Assembly: GCF_042477335.2 (NCBI RefSeq) | Contig: NC_091257.1 | Span: forward strand, 49,632,501-49,696,500 | Direction: 5' to 3' | DNA length: 64,000 nt | Source of the DNA: Ovis canadensis | Taxonomy: Eukaryota > Chordata > Mammalia > Artiodactyla > Bovidae | In this document: positions 56,098 through 64,000 of the stretch, in pieces | How the letters are laid out: the number at the start of each line of letters is the position of its first letter | How positions within the stretch are numbered: the stretch's first letter is position 1 | The notes under the pieces: generated by a model | Databases searched by the model: none | The model's input: the letters and a program-made list of their open reading frames with translations, nothing else | Told to the model about the DNA's origin: nothing | Made by a program: the position numbers and the translations under genes

Positions 56098-57998
56098 TGC
56101 AAAAAAGCAAAATGACTGTCTGGGGAGGCCTTACAAATAGCTGTGAAAAGAAGAGAAGAGAAAAGAAAAGGAGAAAAGGAAAGATATAAGCATCTGAATG
56201 CAGAGTTCCAAAAAATAGCAAGGAGAGATAAGAAAGCCTTCCTTAGCGATCAATGCAAAGAAATAGAGGAAAAGAACAGAATGGGAAAGACTAGAGATCT
56301 CTTCAAGAAAATTAGAGATACCAAGGGAACATTTCATGCAAAGATGGGCTTGGTAAAGGACAGAAATGGTATAGACCTAACAGAAGCAGAAGATATTAAG
56401 AAGAGGTGGCAAGAATACACAGAAGAACTGTACAAAAAAGATCTTCACAACCCAGATAATCACAATGGTGTGATCACTCACCTAGAGCCAGACATCCTGG
56501 AATGTGAAGTCAAGTGGACCTCAGAAAGCATCACTACAAACAAAGCTAGTGGAGGTGATGGAATTCCAGTGGAGCTGTTTCAAATCCTGAAAGATGATGC
56601 TGTGAAAGTGCTGCACTCAATATGCCAGCAAATTTGGAAAAATCTGCAGTGGCCACAGAACTGGAAAAGGTCAGTTTTCATTACAATCCCAAAGAAACGC
56701 AATGCCAAAGAATGCTCAAACTACCACACAATTGCACTCATCTCACATGCTAGTAAAGTAATGCTCAAAATTCTTCAAGCTAGGCTTCAGTAATACATGA
56801 ACCGTGAGCTTCCAGATGTTCAAGCTGGTTTTAGAAAAGGCAGAGGAACCAGAGATCAAATTGCCAACATCCATTGGATCATGGAAAAAGCAAGAGAGTT
56901 CCAGAAAAAACATCTATTTCTGCTTTATTGACTATGCCAAAGCCTTTGACTGTGTGGATCACAATAAACTGTGAAAAATTCTGAAAGAGATGGGAATACC
57001 AGACCACCTAACCTGCCTCTTGAGAAACGTATACGCAGGTCAGGAAGCAACAGTTAGAACTGGACATAGAACAACAGACTGGTTCCAAGTAGGAAAAGGA
57101 GTACGTCAAGGCTGTATATTGTCACCCTGCTGATTTAACTTATATGCAGAGTACATCATGAGAAACGCTGGACTGGAAGAAGCACAAGCTGGAATCAAGA
57201 TTGTTGGGAGAAATATTAATAACCTCAGATATGCAGATGACACCACCCTTATGGCAGAAAGTGAAGAGGAGCTAAAAAGCCTCTTGATGAAAGTGAAAGA
57301 GGAGAGTGAAAAAGTTGGCTTAAAGCTCAACATTCAGAAAACGAAGATCATGGCATCCGGTCCCATCACTTCATGGGAAATAGAAGGGGAAACAGAAACA
57401 GTGTCAGGCTTTATTTTTTTGGGCTCCAAAATCACTGCAGATGGTGACTGCAGCCATGAAATTAAAAGACTCCTTGGAAGGAAAGTTATGAGCAACCTAG
57501 ATAGCATATTCAAAAACAGAGACATTACTTTGCCAACAAAGGTCTGTCTAGTCAAGGCTATGGTTTTTCCTGTGGTCATGTATGGATGTGAGAGTTGGAC
57601 TGTGAAGAAAGCTGAGCACCGAAGAATTGATGCTTTTGAACTGTGGTGTTGGAGAAGACTCTTGAGAGTCCCTTGGACTGCAAGGAGATCCAACCAGTCC
57701 AATCTAAAGGAGATCAGTCCTGGGTGTTCTTTGGAAGGAATGATGCTGAAGCTGAAACTCCAGTACTTTGGCCACCTCATGTGAAGAGTTGACTCATTGG
57801 AAAAGACTCTGATGCTGAGAGGGATTGGGGGCAGGAGGAGAAGGGGATGACCAAGGATGAGATGGCTGGATGGCATCACCGACTTGATGGACGTGAGTTT
57901 GAGTGAACTCCGGGAATTGGTGATGGACAGTGAGGCCTGGTGTGCTGCAGTTCATGGGGTTGCAAAGAGTCGGACACGACTGAGTGACTGAACTGAAC
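56098..57998 (+). mobile_element. BovB LINE, 1.9 kb, longest copy in the window
   Basis: 5'-truncated: the APE-type endonuclease region is missing, while the linker, RT core and C-terminus are present. Flanked by 'tgtgtaactgtt' (56086-56097) and 'tgtgtatctgtt' (57999-58010), a 12-bp duplication with one mismatch inside the L1. BovB is the RTE-clade LINE that mobilises Bov SINEs. Confidence 0.96.
56143..57784 (+). pseudogene. BovB reverse transcriptase pseudogene
   Basis: A copy of the RTE-clade protein that reverse-transcribes LINE and Bov SINE RNA by target-primed reverse transcription in the nucleus. Visible in order: a basic linker, NKASGGDGIPVELFQILK (RT motif region 1), TIPKKRNAKECSNY, ARLQ, then after damage RKGRGTRDQIANI, FIDYAKAFDCVD (motif A with catalytic aspartates), GKGVRQGCILSPC, and YADD at 57230-57241. 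Lesions: TAA at 56791-56793; an extra A in the six-A run at 56905-56910, shifting the frame; TGA at 56972-56974 (Trp codon in the family); TGA at 57131-57133; small in-frame deletions near 57390 and 57470; TGA at 57782-57784 replacing CGA. The endonuclease domain is absent. Not functional, although the YADD box is intact. Confidence 0.93.
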
Positions 57999-58083
57999 TG
58001 TGTATCTGTTAATCTCAAATCCATGACTTATGCCTCCCCCTTCCTTTCCCCTTTGGCGATCAGAAGTTCATTTTCTATGTCTG

Positions 58084-58200
58084 TTATACTTTAGCTTTGG
58101 TTTGCAAAGACAGGGAAATAATAATACCTACTTGTGTATGTTGATGTGAGGATTAAGTGAGAGGATATGCTTATTAGACAGATCTAGTAAGTGTTCAATA
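58084..58200 (+). repeat. MIR SINE, right half
   Basis: 'gacagggaaataataatacc', 'gtgaggattaagtgagagga' and 'tctagtaagtgttcaataag' complete the MIR begun at 55750. Confidence 0.85.
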
Positions 58201-58206
58201 AGCTTT

Positions 58207-58350
58207 TTGGATGATGGTGGTGATGTAGTGATAGTGATGGTGATGATGGTGATGGTGAGGGTGGCGATGATGTTGGTCATGATGAAGGTGGTGGTGATAA
58301 TGATAATGATGGTGATGAAGGTGGTGGTGATGGTGGTGATGACGGTGGCA
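58207..58350. repeat. imperfect (GAT/GGT)n microsatellite
   Basis: About 145 bp of GATGGT, GATGAT and GGTGGT units on the plus strand, adjacent to the MIR 3' end. Confidence 0.95.
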
Positions 58351-59271
58351 GAAGATAGGCACACACTGGGCCTGGTGAAGTTTGGAAACAAGTGAAAGGC
58401 TGTGAAGGAAGGACCTCATGTTAGAGTGAGATATAAGCAGCAGCAGCAGCTTCCCAAGGTCCCAGGTACATTTAGGGCAGAAGGTCAGGACCTCTGATGG
58501 ACATGATGAACAGCTGGAGAAAAGGCAGACAGAAACAGACTCAGTAGGGAAGTGTGCTCCAGCTGTGCTCCTCGAGGCCCTAGGGTTTCTTGGAGGATCT
58601 CAGAGACTCCGTGGGGGTGATAGGGACAGGGCAGGGTGACTGAAGGATTAGGGACTAAAACATATAGGGGTTGGGCTGACTGCCGCAGGGGAGCTGGCTA
58701 AGCCTGTGCAGATTCGAACTGAGCTTTTGTTTGTTTTACCTCTTGGTTTCATAATATCGCCTTTAAAGAAAGAGTCCTGCTGCTTTGTACAAAAATCGAG
58801 AAAGTCACAGGTGCAGGTCTTGAAGGCAAGTCAAAGAGTTTGAGCTTTCTATGCCCGGCCCTGGGGAAGCTGGAAGGATTTGGATGGAAGAAAGCAACAC
58901 TTTGTCAAAACTTTTTTTATAGTTCATACAGTGGGGGTGGTGCACTTGGCTGGGCAGGGGAACGAACACATTGTCCAGGTTAGAAAGTGCCTCTGTGAGA
59001 CTGATCCTCCCTCCAAAATACCTGCTTTGTCCCCTGCTGGGTGTTCTTCTGACCAGAAGTGCAGTGTGGTCCCAGAGTCCCACCTGAATCATGACAGCCC
59101 CCCCCTGGCGCCTCCATCTGGGTCAGCTTTCCAAAACACCTATCCTGTCATTCCATCCATGTGCCAAAACCCCCTGTGGTTCTCCCTTGATTTTTGGAGA
59201 AAAACCAAACTCCCTTGCTCAGCAATCAAGGCCCCACAATGTAAAACATTCTGTCTTTTGAGTCCTCTCTG
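58351..59271. other. single-copy DNA, no gene seen
   Basis: A short AGC run at 58437-58449. The open frame at 58880-59332 runs into Bov-A sequence and is not a gene. Confidence 0.5.
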
Positions 59272-59272
59272 C

Positions 59273-59534
59273 TGCGATGGCACCCCACTCCAGTACCCTT
59301 GCCTGGAAAATCCCATGGAAGGAGGAGCCTGATAGGCTACAGTCCATGGGGTCGCTAAGAGTCGGGCACGACTGAGCGACTTCACTTTCGCTTTTCACTT
59401 TCCTGCATTGGAGAAGGAAATGGCAACCCACTCCAGTGTTCTTGCCTGGAGAATCCCAGAGACAGTGGGCCCCTGTCTATGGGGTCGCACAGAGTCAGAC
59501 ACGACTGAAGAGACTTAGCAGCAGCAGCAGCAGC
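59273..59534 (+). mobile_element. Bov-A2 SINE
   Basis: Sense Bov-A2 with unit one, linker 'cactttcgcttttcacttt', unit two with a small deletion ('gacagtgggcccctgtctat'), and five to six AGC units. Confidence 0.92.
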
Positions 59535-59551
59535 GGTTCTACCTACTAGTC

Positions 59552-59677
59552 TGGAGAATGAAATGGCAACCCACTCCAGTATTTTTGCTTGGAGAATCCT
59601 ATGAACAGAGGAGCCTGGTGGGCTATAGTCCACGGGGTCACAGAGTCGGACATGACTAAGCGACTAAGCAGTAGCTG
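59552..59677 (+). mobile_element. monomeric Bov-A/Bov-tA body
   Basis: Starts 'tggagaatgaaatggcaacc', ends 'cgactaagcagtagctg'. 'ctactagtc' at 59543-59551 and 59678-59686 is a perfect 9-bp duplication. No tRNA-like head. Confidence 0.92.
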
Positions 59678-59686
59678 CTACTAGTC

Positions 59687-60277
59687 ATACCTCTGTCCCC
59701 AGTTGATTAAACCTTCTAACAGCACCTATACCTCCAAACACAGCACATTTATTTTTTCTTGTACATTTCATGCCATCTTCTGATCCTGGGATGCAGCCGC
59801 AAACACACACACAGACACACATACAAACAGACACAGACACATACACCCCCTTGTACTTAGATTTCTATCCTTGTAGACGTCACACAAGTTCCCCCAGCCT
59901 TCTTGATCATGCTCGGTCACAAGTGTCTCTCTTCATATGAACTCTTAGAGAAGCCCTGCTTCTTACACACTGATTCTGCAGGCATCGGGGGTTCCAGTGT
60001 CACCTGACGTCATGCTGGGCTCACTGCACACCCGCAGCCTCAGTGGCTTTGTCTAGAAGGGGAGCATCCCCAGTTCCTTCATTCCTTCTCTGCCCAGGCT
60101 ACCTCTTGCCCTGACCCCTTCTCTCAGCACACCCACCCCCAGCCTGACATCCCCTTGGGTCTCAGGACAGGAACACTCAGCAAGTTTGTGCAGCTGCCTG
60201 TATGTTTGGAAATGGCTTGTGCCCAGCCAGCATTTCTTCCCAAACAGGACTTTTAATGAAATGTCTGCTAGAGAAAC
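59687..60277. other. single-copy DNA with CA-rich run, no gene seen
   Basis: An imperfect CA repeat lies at 59800-59850. Otherwise nothing recognised. Confidence 0.5.
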
Positions 60278-60499
60278 GGGCCTCCCAGGTGGCACTACTG
60301 GTAAAGAACCCCCCTGCCAATGCAGGAGACAAAAAGAGACTTGAGTTTGATCCCTGGGTTGGAAAGATTCCCTGGAGGAGGAAATGGCAACCCACTCCAA
60401 CATTGTTGCCTGGCCATGGACAGAGGAGCCTGGGGGCTATAGTCCATGGGGTCGCAGAGAGTTGGACACAACTAAACGACTAACACTTTCACTTTCACA
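60278..60499 (+). mobile_element. Bov-tA SINE
   Basis: Head 'gggcctcccaggtggcacta', 'gtttgatccctgggttgg', body with a small deletion ('cctggccatggacag'), tail 'cgactaacactttcacttt'. Confidence 0.93.
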
Positions 60500-61994
60500 C
60501 TGCTCATCAGAGGAACCATAAGCCTTGCCCGACAAGCCCACTCCATCTGTGCGTTGCAGTCAAAAGCCACTGGGAGAAGCTTCTGCTCAGACAGTAAAGG
60601 CTCTGCCCCTCCCCACGGGCAGGAACCACAAGAACAAATTCAGGACATGTGGTTGAGGTAGAGAAGAAGCATTTCCTAATCTGTGGTTGCCCGGGCCCCC
60701 ATTCCTCAGCCGCCAAGCAGCACCTCTTCATCTATAAAAAGCATTCTTTGCCCTGAAAGTGCCAATGTTCTGGTGACAGACAGCCTCATTATAAACCTGT
60801 GTCACCGGCTTCCTCTTTCAAGACACAGGGGCCACGGCACAGATGGCTTTGTTGTCTTCGATGGATGGCCCCCAAAGACCTCTCTAGGCTGTGCTGGGGG
60901 CGAGACATGCCAGGTGTGAGCTGTGCCAGGCGCTGGTCCTCAAAGAGTTCCAAATTAGGAGGGGTGATGGGAGCTGCCAAAAAGAAAGGAAAAGAACCAA
61001 CAGAAAATAAAGATAAATGAATAAACAAATAAACAAAATAAAGTTTTCAGCTAGCTCGGGCTGAAGTCCAGAGCAATTCAGAGAGACTGGCAGGAGGAGG
61101 AATGGGACCCACACCATGGATGTGTCCCAAGCAGAGGGTCCAGGGAACAGAGTAGGATGGACTTGGGTTTGACCTTCAGGAATGAACTGCCTGAGATCAG
61201 CAGTGAAAAGAGATGAGGCTGGATTCTCTCCCAGACACCTCGAGGTTAGGGAGGTGACTCAGACTGCTTGTAGACCCAATGCACTTCTCTGAGCAGCCCT
61301 GCTGTGAGGTGTCAGCTTTGCAGAAGATACGCGCCATCAGAGGACGGTGGAAAGGGGACGCGGGAAGGTCCAGGCTTCTGCTGGTCACACCACATGGCTT
61401 TGATTTCTGGCTACGTTTACCCCGTGTTCTGGGATAACCCAGACGTCAGCGATGAGGCCAGATGTTGTGAATTACCATCTGAGTCTCCAGTTAGGAGCCA
61501 CCCCATGTGGGACAGGTAAAGCAGGGTTACCGGAGACAATACGTGAAGAGCCATCAGGGTAAATGAGAGCCGTGTCCCAACCTCCTCGCTTTTGGTGCAG
61601 GATCCCTTATTTGTAGAAGGAGCTTAGACATAGCTCCCTGGGTTTCCACCATATGGGTGAAGTGAGGAGCATGGAGAAATTCAGCCCACATACAAATCTC
61701 AGCCCCACATTCAGTCCTAGTTTCCAACATCTTCCTCATAAAACCATTGCCCAGGGCCATCACAAAGAGGACAAAGTTGTCTGATTTCCACAGGATCTTT
61801 CTGTCTTCCATTAATAAGTTGGCTGACCTTGAACAAGACTGTTGGTGCTCACTCTTTCTCATTGTGCAGTGAGGATGGCGCTGGTCTGGGAGCACAGAGG
61901 TCATGTCCAGCGTTCATGTTTTATGATCTTCTCCCAACCATTCTGTTCCTTCTGTGCGGCTGGGAGGTGAGGATTGCTGAGCAGGCGGAGTGTA
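60500..61994. other. 1.5 kb single-copy DNA, no gene seen
   Basis: An A-rich (AAAT)n-like run at 61002-61042. Open frames have no domain. Confidence 0.5.
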
Positions 61995-62115
61995 GGGCAG
62001 TGGTTAGAGCCCTGCCTCTGGAGCAGGACAGGCTTGGCTTAGACGTCAGCCCCTTTAGGGGCTCAGATCACCTCCCTCTCTGATGGAGGTTGGTTGTGAG
62101 CATTAAACCAGCTAG
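61995..62115 (+). repeat. MIR SINE
   Basis: 'ggcagtggttagagccctgc', 'ctctggagcaggacaggctt' and 'tggttgtgagcattaaacc' fit MIR from its head, with a degraded middle. Confidence 0.6.
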
Positions 62116-63391
62116 TTGGCCTCCATCAACCAGACCTACAGTGAGTCAGGTGTGAACAGAATCAGCACAAAGGTGGTCTAAGGGATTTGCGACAGAATGG
62201 GGACCTGGGAGCCATCTCAAAAATCAGAAGAGCATCAACATTCCTATCAAAACACAATCTATCATAAGGACAACATGAACCAGAGGAGGAAGACTTTCCG
62301 ATGTGGACGCAGCTGCCAGGAGGGACCAGCGTTGGCCGGCCTGTGTGATGACCTCCCGGCACATGGTGCGAGAGAACAGGCTTGGGAGGAAGCCAGCATC
62401 TGTCAGTGTCCTCAGGGGAGGGTGGGCGAGGGCCCAGTGTGACCCTCTGTCCAGTTAAGGAGGGACCAGGAGGCAGATGGGTGTGGGGAGAAGTCCCGCA
62501 TGAAAGATTTTCACTTTTCTGTGGCGCAAGGACTTCAGTGATAAAGAGAAAGTAATAATCAGTTCCTTTACTCCGAGGCCGAAGACTACACAGTTTAAAG
62601 ACTTTCTCCCAACTGTTCCCTCAAGAACTGGATCCAAGGTCCCTCCTGCTCTCCCTGTTTAGACTTGATGTTTTAATTGGGAACACTTATTAGTGTTGTG
62701 AGTACAGGGGACTTCTGATCGCCCAGCTGTATCTGAAAGCTGAAAACGCATCTCTATTCCCAGCAAGCCTGAGGCTCCGGCTCCACGCTGGGCTGGCCAT
62801 GATAACGGCCAGCCTGGGGCTGTGCAGCTGGAAGGCGCAGAGGCAGGGAAAGACACAGAGCACATCTTGGGTCACAGGCACATCTGTTTCTCACTGAACT
62901 GGTCTGGCCCCAGGGGTCCTTTTTCAAAGCATGTCTTTTTACTGGGGCTTCCTCCTGTTTTATAGGGCGGCTGCTCCACCCTGGCCCCGTTCCTCAATCC
63001 ACAGGACTCATACCATGCTCCCGGTGAGGCGGTTCTGTCAAACCCTAACAGATGCTCCTTTTTATTTTTATTCCCAAGGGGATGGGAAGACGCACAAGTG
63101 AATTACAGCCACGAAGCCTTCAGTGGGATTTTCTTATCCAATGCACTGGGCAGGGACTGCGTTTTATCTCAGAAGCAGTAAGGAGGGGAATGGGGGGTTT
63201 TCGAGACATTTAAAGGGAATTTCTAGAGTGTTCTGACATTCCTGAGACAAGGAAGCATTTCAACTTTGAGGCTGCAGGACACAAAAACAGGGAAGACAGC
63301 TGATTCCTTATGTCTGTCTCTCACTTGCCTTGATGTGGAGGCCCCGTGATAAGTTACATTTGATGTCATGAAAATAAGTTGAGGGAGGGGA
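62116..63391. other. 1.3 kb single-copy DNA, no gene seen
   Basis: Nothing recognised. Confidence 0.5.
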
Positions 63392-64000
63392 TCAGTTCAG
63401 TTCAGTCACTCAGTCGTGTCCGACTCTTTGCGACCCCATGAATCGCAGCACACCAGGCCTCCCTGTCCATCACCAACTCCCGGAGTTCACTCAGACTCAC
63501 GTCCCTCGAGTCCGTGATGCCATCCAGCCATTTCATCCTCGGTCATCCCGTTCTCCTCCTGCCCCCAATCCCTCCCAGAATCAGAGTCTTTTTTAATGAG
63601 TCAACTCTTCGCATGAGGTGGCCAAAGTACTGGAGCTTCAGCTTTAGTATAATTCCTTCCAAAGAAATCCCAGGGTTGATCTTCAGAATGGACTGGTTGG
63701 ATCTCCTTGCAGTCCAAGGGACTCTCAAGAGTTTTCTCCAACACCACAGTTCAAAAGCATCAATTCTTTGGCGCTCAGCCTTCTTCACAGTCCAACTCTC
63801 ACATCCATACATGACCACAGGAAAAACCATAGCCTTGACTAGACGGACCTTAGTCGGCAAAGTAATGTCTCTGCTTTTGAATATGCTCTCTAGGTTGGTC
63901 ATAACTTTCCTTCCAAGGAGTAAGCGTCTTTTAATTTCATGGCTGCAGTCACCATCTGCAGTGATTCTGGAGCCCAAAAAACTAAAGTCTGACACTGTTT
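63392..64000 (-). mobile_element. BovB LINE, runs off the right edge
   Basis: Reversed BovB from 'cagttcagttcagtcactca' to the last base. It is well preserved over 600 bp and its 5' end lies outside the window. Confidence 0.95.
63543..64000 (-). pseudogene. BovB ORF2 C-terminal segment, partial
   Basis: About 150 residues are open from the window edge: [52 protein letters not shown] and GGIGGRRRTG, stopped by TGA at 63543-63545 (minus) where several other copies keep CGA. One residue is missing in the QSILKINPG block. This is the region after the RT palm. Whether the upstream RT and endonuclease are intact cannot be seen here. Confidence 0.85.

Larger units (their letters stand above)
55864..58083 (-). 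mobile_element. L1 3' region inserted in MIR, itself carrying BovB
   Basis: L1 sequence lies at 55891-56097 ('attgaagtatagttgatttt' to 'tacagtaggtccttgttgtt') and resumes at 57999-58083 ('atctgttaatctcaaatcca' to 'cattttctatgtctgt'). Perfect 12-bp repeats 'ttatactttagc' at 55852-55863 and 58084-58095 bound it. Confidence 0.88.

Noticed and set aside
1..64000. Novel prokaryote-like defence or metabolic system
   Set aside because: Sequence is clearly ruminant nuclear DNA dominated by SINEs and LINEs; no operon structure, Shine-Dalgarno-linked genes or phage features.

Overview
This is mammalian nuclear DNA from a ruminant artiodactyl, most likely a bovid. The evidence is the repeat content. 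It has many Bov-tA and Bov-A/Bov-A2 SINEs with AGC/CTG tails, BovB (RTE-clade) LINE fragments, CHR-type SINEs of the whale-ruminant group, a bovid-type retroviral solo LTR, and artiodactyl L1 3' ends. Older mammalian repeats (MIR, L2, MER2, MER5A, MaLR-like LTR) lie underneath. Species cannot be fixed from the sequence.

I find no convincing protein-coding gene, RNA gene, CRISPR array or prokaryotic system. The open reading frames are SINE/LINE frames or chance frames in GC-rich single-copy DNA. The only recognisable protein coding is decayed BovB reverse transcriptase, best preserved at 56.1-57.8 kb and at the right edge. One weak candidate exon lies at 32.3 kb. The window reads as intergenic or deep-intronic DNA.

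Layout: 0-3.4 kb is repeats (split MIR, Bov-A2, BovB, L1 split by Bov-tA); 3.4-5.9 kb is single copy; 5.9-7.7 kb is a BovB cluster with an inverted pair, plus an L1 tail; 8.3-10.2 kb is an antisense L2 split by Bov-A2; 10.8-11.5 kb holds a 78-bp tandem duplication, an L1 tail and MER5A; 13.9-17.6 kb holds a Bov-A2 with a long CTG tract, a solo LTR, MER2 and Bov-tA copies; 17.6-23.7 kb is mostly GC-rich single-copy DNA with G-runs; 23.7-30.8 kb is dense in SINEs and BovB; 32 kb has a purine minisatellite; 35-36.4 kb is a composite of L1, Bov-tA, (TA)n(CA)n and BovB; 39-49 kb mixes old L1, MaLR-like LTR, CHR and Bov-A2 copies; 48-53.4 kb is a SINE cluster; 55-58.2 kb is a layered MIR/L1/BovB nest; 58.2-64 kb is Bov-A copies, single-copy DNA and a BovB that runs off the window.

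The window works as a stratified record of retrotransposition. Many insertions keep target-site duplications (TSDs) readable directly in the sequence, which gives their boundaries and relative order. Repeat family names are from recognition of consensus features, not from a database search.
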